DNA of 64,000 bases from UBA4735 sp035935465 (GTDB taxonomy: Bacteria; Chloroflexota; Limnocylindria; P2-11E): positions 4,101 to 68,100 of the forward strand of contig DASYXA010000062.1 in assembly GCA_035935465.1 (NCBI GenBank), given 5' to 3'. Shown piece by piece: positions 51,903-58,971 of the stretch (the first letter of the stretch is position 1; every line of letters begins with the position of its first letter). A program made the position numbers and the translations under genes. The notes below the pieces were generated by a model. The model searched no databases. It was given only the letters and a program-made list of their open reading frames with translations, and was not told the origin of the DNA.

Positions 51903-53005
51903 CAGCGCACGGTCGCGAGCGCGCGGTCGACGCGGTTCAGGGGCTCGGCGGCACCATCGTCGCCGATGATCGCGATGTCCTCGATGCGGATCCCGAACCG
52001 CCCCGGCAGGTACACGCCCGGCTCGATCGAGAACGCCATGCCCGGCTCGAGGCGCTCGTCGTTCCCGCCCACCAGGTACGGATGCTCGTGGCCGTCGAGG
52101 CCGATCCCGTGACCGAGGCGGTGGATGAAGCGCTCGCCGTAGCCGGCCGCGGCGATGACGGCGCGCGCGGCCGCGTCGACCGAGCCGGCGGAGGCGCCCG
52201 CCCGAGCCGCGTCGTAGCCGGCCCGCTGCGCGCGAAGCACGACGTCGTGCACGCGCGCGACCTCGGCGCCCGGGTCGCCGCCCACCTGGACGGTGCGCGT
52301 GATGTCTGAGCCGTAGCCGGCGCGCGTGCCGCCGAAATCGAGGACCACCGTGTCGCCGCGCGCGATCCGGCGCTCGCCGGTGCTGTGGTGCGGTGACGCG
52401 CCGTTCTCTCCGGATGCGACCATCGTGAACAGCACCTCGTCATGGCCCTCGGCGCGGAGCAGGGCGGCGAGATCCGCGCCGACCTCCTTCTCGGTGCGCC
52501 CGGCGAACTCGAGATCGAGTGCGCGCAGGTAGGCGCGATCCGCCGCAGCCGACACGGCGCGCAGCGCGTCGAGCTCGGCCCGATCCTTCCGCATCCGGAG
52601 GTCGCGCGTGATCTCCGACGCGGCCCGGAACGCGCGCCCGGGGAGCGCGGCCTGGAGCCGCAGCGCGAATGACGCCCACATCTGGTCGGCGAGGGCGATC
52701 GCGCCGGGCTGCGTGACGAGCGACGCGGCGAGCGCGTACGGGTCGCTCGTCTCGTTCCAGGTCGCCCGCGGCAGGTCCGGCGCGGCGACGGCGGCGCGCG
52801 GCGCCTCGAGCTCGGGGAGAACGAGCGTCGCGGTCCCGTCGTTGGCGAGGACCAGGCAGGTGAGCCGCTCGCTCGAGAAGATCCGATAGCCGCTGAGGTA
52901 CGTCAGATCCGAACCCGGCGCGAGCAGCAGCGCCGCCACGCCCGCCTCGCGGCAGCGGGCGGCGGCTCGCGCGCGACGTGCGGGGTGGTCCATCACGGTC
53001 GGCAT
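51902..53005 (-). CDS. Xaa-Pro aminopeptidase/dipeptidase (M24 family)
   Basis: A 367-residue M24B peptidase with a creatinase-like N-terminal domain and pita-bread catalytic domain. Metal ligands are visible: VVLDFGGTRAGYGSDITRTVQ (two Asp), HRLGHGIGLDGHEHPYLVGG (His), MAFSIEPGVYLPGRFGIRIEDIAII (two Glu). It cleaves X-Pro or Pro-containing dipeptides in the cytoplasm. ATG at 53005 (or 52993) lies back to back with the sortase-like gene, leaving almost no intergenic space. Confidence 0.92.
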   Translation of the reverse strand: MPTVMDHPARRARAAARCREAGVAALLLAPGSDLTYLSGYRIFSSERLTCLVLANDGTATLVLPELEAPRAAVAAPDLPRATWNETSDPYALAASLVTQPGAIALADQMWASFALRLQAALPGRAFRAASEITRDLRMRKDRAELDALRAVSAAADRAYLRALDLEFAGRTEKEVGADLAALLRAEGHDEVLFTMVASGENGASPHHSTGERRIARGDTVVLDFGGTRAGYGSDITRTVQVGGDPGAEVARVHDVVLRAQRAGYDAARAGASAGSVDAAARAVIAAAGYGERFIHRLGHGIGLDGHEHPYLVGGNDERLEPGMAFSIEPGVYLPGRFGIRIEDIAIIGDDGAAEPLNRVDRALATVR

Positions 53006-53010
53006 GGGAT

Positions 53011-53622
53011 GTGCGTCCTGACTATCGCATAGGAAAACGGTCGCTACCGCTCGTCGTGGGCGGAGCGCTGCTCCTTGCGGGCATCCTTCTCCTCGGGAGC
53101 CTCGGCGGCTCGTCGCAGCCGCCGAGCGCCGCGCCGACGCCGGTCGCCAGCGCGTCGCCCACGCCCGGCCAGAGCGCCGCGTCCGCGACGCGCGATCCGC
53201 GCGCGCCGATACCGGCCGGCTATCGCATCCAGATCCCGCGCCTGGGGATCGACCTGCCGATCGCCGAGGGTGACGTCGTGCGCGACATCGATCAGCAGAA
53301 GACGCCCGAGGGATCCGCGTTCCACCTGCCCGGGACGTCGATCCCCGGTCTCGGCGGCAACACCTATCTGTACGCGCACGCGCGCACCGGGATGTTCCTC
53401 TCGCTCTGGAACGCGCGGCCCGGCGACGAGGTGTTCATCTCCACACCGGATCTGCGGGCGCTGAAGTACGTCATCAGCGAAGTGCACCCGCGGGTCGCGC
53501 CCGACGACGTGTCGTGGGTGCAGCCGACGAACGGGGAGCGGCTCACGCTCCAGACCTCGACCGGACCGAAGGCGTCGGATCCGCGCTTCGTCGCCATCGC
53601 GGTCCCCGCAACGACGCCATGA
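53011..53622 (+). CDS. Sortase-fold protein with Ser in place of the catalytic Cys
   Basis: About 203 residues from GTG at 53011 (a GTG at 52978 would overlap the divergent gene). One N-terminal membrane helix (LPLVVGGALLLAGILLLGSLGG), a Ser/Pro linker, then the sortase barrel: IQIPRLGIDLPI, LPGTSIPGLGGNTYLYAHARTGMF (catalytic His about 123), PGDEVFI, and LTLQTSTGPKASDPRFVAIA. The family box TLxTC reads TLQTS here (Ser about 183, codon TCG at 53557-53559); the Arg (about 192) is kept. No LPxTG-type substrate is seen nearby. Either inactive, using Ser, or structural. Confidence 0.78.
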   Translation: MRPDYRIGKRSLPLVVGGALLLAGILLLGSLGGSSQPPSAAPTPVASASPTPGQSAASATRDPRAPIPAGYRIQIPRLGIDLPIAEGDVVRDIDQQKTPEGSAFHLPGTSIPGLGGNTYLYAHARTGMFLSLWNARPGDEVFISTPDLRALKYVISEVHPRVAPDDVSWVQPTNGERLTLQTSTGPKASDPRFVAIAVPATTP

Positions 53623-53787
53623 CGCGGCGGTAACGCCGGCGTATCGCATCGCGACAAAGGCCAGGCGGCTCACCAAGCCCTTCTCCCGCACGGCCTGTCC
53701 GGCGCACGGACAGGCGCGCGCGCCCGGGACAGGCGTCGGTACCGGTCCTGCCTCGGCGGCACTCCCAGACGACCGGGGGTGTGATCG

Positions 53788-54309
53788 ATGCCGGGCTACC
53801 TTGCGCGTACCGGGCTCGCGGTGTTCGCGCTGCTCTTCGCCATCACGTTCCTGACCGAGCAGGTGGCCGCGGGTCGCGCGCTCGCCGCGTCGACCAACCC
53901 GCTCGACCTGCCGCGGCTGCGCGAGGTCGCTCGGGTGCCGATGCACGCCGTCGGGTTCGAGGTCGCCGTCGCGGGCTCCGAGACCGCGGCGACGACCGCA
54001 CCGTTGCGCGCCGCCGCGGTAGCGGAGGAGCCGGCGGCGGTGATCCTCGCGTCCTGGTACGGACCCGGCTTCTATGGGAACCGCACCGCCTGCGGGCAGA
54101 TCTACACCCCCGAGCTCCTCGGGGTCGCGCACCTCTCGCTGCCCTGCGGGACCACGCTCACGCTGACCTACGGCGGCCGCGCGCTCACGGCGACGGTGAT
54201 CGACCGCGGGCCCTACATCGCCGGGCGGACGCTCGATCTGTCGAACGCGACGAGGCTCGCCCTCGGGTGCACCGACCTGTGCACGCTTCGGATGCAGATC
54301 AGGCACTGA
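53788..54309 (+). CDS. RlpA-like double-psi beta-barrel secreted protein
   Basis: A 173-residue protein with a signal peptide (LARTGLAVFALLFAITFLTEQVAAGRALA) and a C-terminal RlpA/DPBB domain: ILASWYGPGFYGNRTACGQIYTPELLGVAHLSLPCGTTLTLTYGGRALTATVIDRGPYIAGRTLDLSNATRLALG. The Asp-Arg-Gly motif of the barrel is intact. RlpA proteins bind or cleave denuded glycan strands or act as extracellular scaffolds. No SPOR domain. The C-terminal Cys pair (GCTDLC) may be a disulfide. Confidence 0.87.
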   Translation: MPGYLARTGLAVFALLFAITFLTEQVAAGRALAASTNPLDLPRLREVARVPMHAVGFEVAVAGSETAATTAPLRAAAVAEEPAAVILASWYGPGFYGNRTACGQIYTPELLGVAHLSLPCGTTLTLTYGGRALTATVIDRGPYIAGRTLDLSNATRLALGCTDLCTLRMQIRH

Positions 54310-54349
54310 GTGTCCGGAGATTGCCCGCACGCTCGACAGCCGAGCGAGC

Positions 54350-54362
54350 GTGGGTATGGAAC
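54350..54362 (+). promoter_or_regulatory. GTGGGTATGGAAC motif, copy 1 (possible stress-sigma -10)
   Basis: A 13-nt block identical to that at 55370-55382. GGGTAT is the -10 form used by SigB-type stress sigma factors. It lies about 70 nt upstream of the KGG-repeat gene, a family under SigB control in Bacillus (GsiB). No convincing GTTT -35 was found. Confidence 0.4.
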
Positions 54363-54432
54363 TTGCAGCCGGGCGGTCCGTCGGGCGGCCGAACAGCCGC
54401 CGACCCCAACGCGGGTCATGAAGGAGTGAGCG

Positions 54433-54771
54433 ATGACCAAGAGCAAAGGTGCGATGACCGTCGCCGAGGCCGGACGCAAGGGTGGAGCCACGACGGCGCA
54501 GCGCCACGGGCCGGAGTTCTACGAGCAGATCGGGAAGAAGGGCGGCCGCACGACCGCGCAGCGTCACGGCGCCGACTTCTACGAGCAGATCGGCAAGCAG
54601 GGCGGCCAGAAGGTGAAGGAGCTCTACGGTCCGCGCTTCTACGGCCGCATCGGCAAGATCGGCGGCGACGCCGTCTCCGAGAAGTACGGCCACGAGCACT
54701 TCGAGGAGATCGGCAAGAAGGGCGGCCAGAAGGTCGCCGAGCTGATCGCGCGCGGACGGCAGGCGAGCTGA
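54433..54771 (+). CDS. KGG-repeat stress protein (GsiB/Con-10-like)
   Basis: A 112-residue hydrophilic protein made of four to five repeats of about 22 residues centred on GRKGG, GKKGG, GKQGG, GKIGG and GKKGG, with (T/R)xYG/HGxxFYExI between them. This is the stress-induced KGG motif of GsiB, Con-10 and plant Em/LEA proteins, linked to desiccation and general stress protection. AAGGAG lies 10 nt before the ATG. The motif at 54350 is a candidate stress promoter. Confidence 0.9.
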   Translation: MTKSKGAMTVAEAGRKGGATTAQRHGPEFYEQIGKKGGRTTAQRHGADFYEQIGKQGGQKVKELYGPRFYGRIGKIGGDAVSEKYGHEHFEEIGKKGGQKVAELIARGRQAS

Positions 54772-54875
54772 CCGTCCCGGCCGACGGCGCCGAACACGAG
54801 CGGGCGGGCGAGCGAGCCCGTCGCGTCGTGGCGCTCGGCGCGTATCAATCGCGGCGAATCCGGGCCTCGAGAGGA

Positions 54876-54903
54876 TTGACACCGCAACCCTCCTTCGTAT
54901 CGT
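54876..54903 (+). promoter_or_regulatory. Sigma-70-type promoter
   Basis: TTGACA (54876-54881), 16-bp spacer, TATCGT (54898-54903). Perfect -35, moderate -10, about 85 nt upstream of the TTG-start gene at 54990. Confidence 0.55.
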
Positions 54904-54989
54904 CCGTTCCTGTACGCGAACGGCGACAGCAGGCCGTGGGCTGTACCGGTGAGCGCACAGCGCTCGCTCGCTCGTCGAGGAGAGGGAAG

Positions 54990-55295
54990 TTGGACGCGGT
55001 CGATCGGCTCGGCACCGCGCTCGTCGCGGTCGAGTGGGAAGACATCACCGCGTACACGCGCACGGTCATCCCCGAGGACTTCGAGCCCTACCGGCTCCGC
55101 AAGCTCACCTGCGGGCTGCTCTGGAAGGAGACCGACGACTACATCGTCGTCGTCGGCGACTACGACCTCACGAACGCCGGCAAGGACTACCGCCACAACG
55201 ACTTCCACATCATCCCGCGCGGCGTGATCCGCCAGCTCACCGTGCTGCGTGACCCGTCCGAGCTCGTCTCCCTGGAGGTCGCCTCCGCGGGGTAG
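54990..55295 (+). CDS. Conserved-looking hypothetical protein, 101 aa
   Basis: From TTG at 54990 preceded by GAGGAGAGGGA. The protein reads LDAVDRLGTALVAVEWEDITAYTRTVIPEDFEPYRLRKLTCGLLWKETDDYIVVVGDYDLTNAGKDYRHNDFHIIPRGVIRQLTVL. It is compact, soluble and beta-rich with a D-Y-R-H-N-D-F-H-I-I-P segment that looks conserved, but no family is recognised. A good sigma-70 promoter and ribosome site support it as a real gene. The longer frame upstream overlaps other genes and is dropped. Confidence 0.65.
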   Translation: MDAVDRLGTALVAVEWEDITAYTRTVIPEDFEPYRLRKLTCGLLWKETDDYIVVVGDYDLTNAGKDYRHNDFHIIPRGVIRQLTVLRDPSELVSLEVASAG

Positions 55296-55369
55296 CCGAC
55301 GCGCGCGACCCCGCGCGTCCGGCAGCCTCCGCCGTTCGTAGCGGTATCGGGAAACCTGAACGCGCCGCG

Positions 55370-55382
55370 GTGGGTATGGAAC
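55370..55382 (+). promoter_or_regulatory. GTGGGTATGGAAC motif, copy 2
   Basis: Identical to 54350-54362 and 50 nt upstream of the zinc-ribbon gene start at 55433. Shared placement before two small genes about 1 kb apart suggests a common sigma factor or regulator. Confidence 0.4.
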
Positions 55383-55432
55383 AACGGACGCCTGTTCGTC
55401 GTTCCCTCAGACGAGATCTGGAGGCCACGTCG

Positions 55433-55681
55433 ATGCTGAGAGCCGAGCTGTACTGCTACTTCTGCGGCCATGGCTCCGGTGAGGTGCTCGTCGCGACCCG
55501 TTCGCGGCGCCCGACCCCGGAGCAGCTCCGCGCCGCATACGCCCATGTCACCGGCGATCGCGCGCCGGTGTGGGATCAGGGCGAGCAGCCGCTCTGCCCT
55601 CGCTGCGGCGGTCAGCTGTTCCTCGAGAAATACGAGCACCAGGTCGTGCGCCGGCGCGCCGCGTTGAAGCAGGCGAGCTGA
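55433..55681 (+). CDS. Small double-CxxC zinc-ribbon protein, unknown
   Basis: An 82-residue protein with CYFC (residues about 8-11) and CPRCGG (about 56-59), a zinc-ribbon pair, and a basic C-terminus (HQVVRRRAALKQAS). CTGGAGG sits upstream of the ATG at 55433, favouring it over the GTG at 55370, which lies inside the repeated promoter-like motif. Likely a nucleic-acid- or protein-binding small protein. No family assigned. Confidence 0.6.
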   Translation: MLRAELYCYFCGHGSGEVLVATRSRRPTPEQLRAAYAHVTGDRAPVWDQGEQPLCPRCGGQLFLEKYEHQVVRRRAALKQAS

Positions 55682-55721
55682 CCCGCCGACCCGGCATCAA
55701 GCCGCGGCCGTTCGGTCCTTC

Positions 55722-56234
55722 GTGGACCGGACGGCCGCGTTGCTGTTGGGCCTGATCGCGGGCTGGCGGGTCGGCCGGCGGATGCGGCTGCGCTTCCGGC
55801 GCGTCGATCCGCTGAGCGCACGGCAGCGGGACATCGTGACCGCCGTCGCGGAGGGGCTCACGAACAAGGAGATCGCGCGGCGCGTCGGCGCGTCCGAGAG
55901 CACCGTGAAGCGGCGGATCGAGCGGCTGCGGGAGCGTACCGGCGCCGCCAACAAGGCGGCGCTCGTCGCGCTCCTGGCTCAGGCCGGCGGGCCGGCGAGC
56001 CCCAGCCGGTCGGCGATCCCGCTGAGCGCGGCGACGACCTCGGCGGTGAGCTCGTCGAACGGCACGCCGAGATCCAGGGCGCCGGCGAGCATCATCTCGC
56101 GGCTCACCGCGCGCGCGAACGCCTTGTCCTTCATCTTCTTGCGCACCGACGGCGGCTCGACCTCGGCCACGCGCTTCGACGGCCGCACCAGCGCGACCGC
56201 GGTCACGAAGCCGCAGAGCTCGTCCACCGCGTAG
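55722..56234 (+). CDS. Small LuxR-type helix-turn-helix regulator with N-terminal hydrophobic segment
   Basis: Residues 1-90 look real: a short hydrophobic start (AALLLGLIAGWRVGRRMRL), then a LuxR/GerE helix-turn-helix, LSARQRDIVTAVAEGLTNKEIARRVGASESTVKRRIERLRERTGAANKAALVALLAQ. No receiver domain. From about residue 86 the frame runs antisense through the HD gene and gives low-complexity Ser/Thr/Ala sequence. The true product is probably near 90 residues, the stop having been lost or the tail being a read-through. GTG start. Confidence 0.7.
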   Translation: MDRTAALLLGLIAGWRVGRRMRLRFRRVDPLSARQRDIVTAVAEGLTNKEIARRVGASESTVKRRIERLRERTGAANKAALVALLAQAGGPASPSRSAIPLSAATTSAVSSSNGTPRSRAPASIISRLTARANALSFIFLRTDGGSTSATRFDGRTSATAVTKPQSSSTA

Positions 56235-56539
56235 AGGGTCTTCTCCATCGGCGTGACCCGCGGCACCCCGGTGTGGTCGCCGTGGCTCTGGATCGCGTGG
56301 ACGATCGTCCCGGGGACGCCGGCCTGTTCGAGGATGGGCTTGCCGTTCTGCGGGTGCCCGTCCGGGTCGCGCTCGTAGTCGAAGTCGTGGAGCAGGCCGG
56401 TGATGGCCCACTCCTCGTCATCGCCGTCGAAGCGCACCGCGAAGCGCCGCATCGCGGCCTCGACGGCGAGCCCGTGCTTGCGCAGGCTGTCGCCCGTGGT
56501 GTGCAGGCAGAGCAGCGCGTACGCGGCGTCGCGGTCCAC
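55979..56539 (-). CDS. HD-domain hydrolase
   Basis: A 186-residue HD-superfamily protein: LRKHGLAVEAAMRRF, ITGLLHDFDYERDPDGHP (HD pair), IVHAIQSHGDHTGVP, MEKTLYAVDELCGFVTAVALVRPSKRV. Residue order H...HD...H...D fits HDIG-type phosphohydrolases acting on nucleotides. GTG start. Its 3' 256 bp are overlapped in antisense by the LuxR-type frame; codon content favours this strand. Confidence 0.87.
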   Translation of the reverse strand: MDRDAAYALLCLHTTGDSLRKHGLAVEAAMRRFAVRFDGDDEEWAITGLLHDFDYERDPDGHPQNGKPILEQAGVPGTIVHAIQSHGDHTGVPRVTPMEKTLYAVDELCGFVTAVALVRPSKRVAEVEPPSVRKKMKDKAFARAVSREMMLAGALDLGVPFDELTAEVVAALSGIADRLGLAGPPA

Positions 56540-56561
56540 GCGGGCACCCTATCATCGAGCG

Positions 56562-56879
56562 GTGATCGAGCTCACGCCCCTGGCCGCCGAGAAGCTCGGC
56601 GGGCTCATGTCCGCGAACCCGTCGCAGCGCGTGTTGCGGGTGTACGTCGCCGGGCAGGGCTGCTGCGGCTTCCAGTACGGACTCGCGCTCGATGACGCCT
56701 CTCTCCCTGACGACGCGGTCGTCGAGCGCGGCGGCATCGCCCTCGCGGTCGACCCGGACAGCCTCCCCTACGTCGAAGGCGCGACGATCGACTTCGTCGA
56801 TGCGCTCGTCGGCGGCGGCTTCACCGTCCGCAACCCGAAGCTCGACACCAGCGGCGGCTGCGCCTGCGGGAAGCGCTAG
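56562..56879 (+). CDS. ErpA/IscA-type iron-sulfur assembly protein (HesB family)
   Basis: A 105-residue A-type carrier: IELTPLAAEKLGGLMS, LRVYVAGQGCCGFQYGLALDD (first cysteine, family C-G-G-x-x-Y), and the C-terminal SGGCACGKR (GxCxC). It delivers Fe-S clusters to apo-proteins such as complex I. GTG start at 56562, diverging from the HD gene with a 22-bp gap. Confidence 0.9.
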   Translation: MIELTPLAAEKLGGLMSANPSQRVLRVYVAGQGCCGFQYGLALDDASLPDDAVVERGGIALAVDPDSLPYVEGATIDFVDALVGGGFTVRNPKLDTSGGCACGKR

Positions 56880-57009
56880 CGGCCGACTAGACCGATCACC
56901 GGCTGCGGCTGTCTCCTCGTCGTCGCGGCGCTCGTCGCGCTGCTCGCGATCTTCATCTTCGGGTCGACCGATCCCGGCGAGCCGATCGCCCAGATCGTGG
57001 TCGCCGCCC

Positions 57010-58395
57010 TCAGCGGGGCCTGGGCTCGCTCCCTGACGTCGCGCGCTCGTACGCCCGCGCGACCCTGAGGAGCCGCGCCTCCGCCCACGGTCGCGCGATC
57101 AGCTGCAGCCCGATCGGCAGGCCAGCGTCATCGGCTCCGCAGGGGATCGAGATCGCCGGCACGCCGGTGAGGTTGAACGGCGACGTGTAGGCGGTGAGCG
57201 TGGCCGCCGCCGCGACGGCGTCCTGCCCGTCGCGCAATGGCGCCGTGATCGGTGTCGTCGGCAGCAGGATCGCGTCCCACCTCGCGAGCGCGTCGGCGTA
57301 CGCGCGCCGCAGCTCGTCGCGCGTGCGGCGCGCCGACGCGTACTCCGCGCCGGTCCGCGTGAGCCCGAGGTCGATGCGGCGCGCGACGTCGTCCCCGTAC
57401 TCCGCGCGGTGCGCCGCGATCCGCTCGCGGTGATACGCGCCGGCCTCGGTTCCGATGATCACCGTCTGCGTGGCCCGAAGCTCGTCGGCGCGCGGCAGCT
57501 CCACGTCCTCGACGCGCGCGCCTTCGCGCGCGAGCACCTCGGCGGCGGCGCGCACGGCGGCCGCGACGTCCGGCGAGGGCTGCTCGGTCCGGTCCAGCCG
57601 GTCGAAGAACCGGCCGCGCACGACGCCGATCGCGAGCCCGCGGACGCCGGCCTCGATCTCGGCGAGGTAGTCGGCGACCGGCACATCCGCGCAGACCGGA
57701 TCGTCGGGGTCGTGGCCGGCGATGACCCGGAGCAGGAGCGCCGCGTCGCGCACGGTGCGGGTCATCGGGCCCGCGTGGTCGAGCGACCACGCGAGCGGGA
57801 TCGCGCCGCGCAGGCTCACCCGGCCGTACGTCGGCTTCAGCCCCACGATCCCGCAGAGCGCCGCGGGGATGCGGATCGAGCCGCCGGTATCGCTGCCGAC
57901 CGCCCCGAAGCACATGCCGGCGACGAGCGCCGCGCCGTTGCCGCCGCTCGACCCGCCCGGGATCCGGTCGGTCGCCCAGGGATTGCGGGTCGGCCCGAAG
58001 TGCGGGTTGTTCGTCGTGACGCCGAACGCCCACTCGTGCAGGTTGGTCTTCCCGACGTTCACGCCGCCCGCCGCGAACAGCCGGCGCGCGACCTCGCTGT
58101 CGTCGCCCGGGACGTTCGTCGCGAACAGCCTCGAGCCGGCGGTCGTCGGCACGCCGGCGACGTCGAACAGATCCTTGAGCGCGATCGGCGCGCCCGCAAG
58201 CGGCCCGCCCGTCCCGGCCGTGCCGGCGCGCCGGCGCGCGTCCTCGGGCGTCACCGTGATGAACGCGTTCAGCGCGGGCTCGCGCTGCGCGATGCGGGCG
58301 AGCGCGGCCTCGGTCAGCTCCGCCGAGCTCACCGCGCGCGAGCGCAGCGCCGCGATCGCGTCTTCGAGCGAGCCGTCCAGGAGGCCCTCGTCCAC
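57010..58395 (-). CDS. Amidase signature family enzyme
   Basis: A 461-residue amidase, GatA-like in fold. Ser-cisSer-Lys triad: Lys in APIALKDLFDV, PGGSSGGNGAALVAGM (cis-Ser region about 150), GSDTGGSIRIPAALCGIVGLKPTYGRVS (nucleophile Ser). The substrate-binding C-terminal portion is divergent. No GatB/GatC beside it, so a general amide hydrolase is more likely than Glu-tRNA amidotransferase. GTG at 58395 fits the family N-terminus; longer frames are not supported. Confidence 0.88.
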   Translation of the reverse strand: MDEGLLDGSLEDAIAALRSRAVSSAELTEAALARIAQREPALNAFITVTPEDARRRAGTAGTGGPLAGAPIALKDLFDVAGVPTTAGSRLFATNVPGDDSEVARRLFAAGGVNVGKTNLHEWAFGVTTNNPHFGPTRNPWATDRIPGGSSGGNGAALVAGMCFGAVGSDTGGSIRIPAALCGIVGLKPTYGRVSLRGAIPLAWSLDHAGPMTRTVRDAALLLRVIAGHDPDDPVCADVPVADYLAEIEAGVRGLAIGVVRGRFFDRLDRTEQPSPDVAAAVRAAAEVLAREGARVEDVELPRADELRATQTVIIGTEAGAYHRERIAAHRAEYGDDVARRIDLGLTRTGAEYASARRTRDELRRAYADALARWDAILLPTTPITAPLRDGQDAVAAAATLTAYTSPFNLTGVPAISIPCGADDAGLPIGLQLIARPWAEARLLRVARAYERATSGSEPRPR

Positions 58396-58557
58396 GAGGC
58401 CGAACGATAGGGTGGCGAACGGGGCGCCCGTGGACACCCCGTCCGCCCCGCGTGGAGGAGGAAGTGTTGACCTGGCTGTGTTGAGCGATACGTCCGGACG
58501 GCCCGGGCGGATGCCGGCGCGGCGGAATCTTCGGGTCGCCGCCCGCGTTCCTGGGCT

Positions 58558-58971
58558 GTGGCGTTCAACGACGACCTCATCGCGCACTTCCGGAAGAACG
58601 ACGGTGTCATCCGCGAGGGGCCGTTCACGGGCCGCGACGTCCTGCTGCTCACGACGACGGGCAGCAAGACCGGCCGGCCGCGGACGCATCCGCTCGTCTA
58701 CACGCGCGACGGCGACCGTTACCTGATCATCGCGTCCAAGGGTGGCGCGCCCACCCATCCATCCTGGTACCGCAACCTCCGCGCGCATCCGGAGGTCACC
58801 GTCGAGGTCGGATCCGAGACGTTCCGCGCGACGGCGATCCCGATCGCGAACGGCCCGGAGCGCCGCCGGCTCTACGACCAGCACGCGGCCATCAACCCCG
58901 GCTTCAAGGACTACGAGAAGAAGACCGACCGCGTGATCCCGGCGATCCTCCTGGAGCGGCTCCCGGTCTAA
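58558..58971 (+). CDS. F420-dependent nitroreductase/quinone reductase (Ddn family)
   Basis: A 137-residue split-barrel protein of the deazaflavin-dependent Ddn family: FRKNDGVIREGPFTGRDVLLLTTTGSKTGRPRTHPLVYTRDGDRYLIIASKGGAPTHPSWYRNLRAHPEVTVEVG, and RRRLYDQHAAINPGFKDYEKKT. The G-S-K-T-G-x-x-R and P-x-W-Y-x-N-L motifs are diagnostic. It implies an F420-making or F420-using host. GTG start; the stop overlaps the M23 gene stop on the other strand. Confidence 0.92.
   Translation: MAFNDDLIAHFRKNDGVIREGPFTGRDVLLLTTTGSKTGRPRTHPLVYTRDGDRYLIIASKGGAPTHPSWYRNLRAHPEVTVEVGSETFRATAIPIANGPERRRLYDQHAAINPGFKDYEKKTDRVIPAILLERLPV

Noticed and set aside
52978..53010. Upstream GTG start for the sortase-like gene
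   Set aside because: It would overlap the divergent aminopeptidase start by 28 bp and add only polar residues before the anchor.
56880..57058. Possible membrane peptide after the ErpA-like gene (CLLVVAALVALLAIFIFG)
   Set aside because: The frame has no ATG, GTG or TTG before the helix and opens just after a stop; it also runs into the amidase 3' end. Left as unproven.
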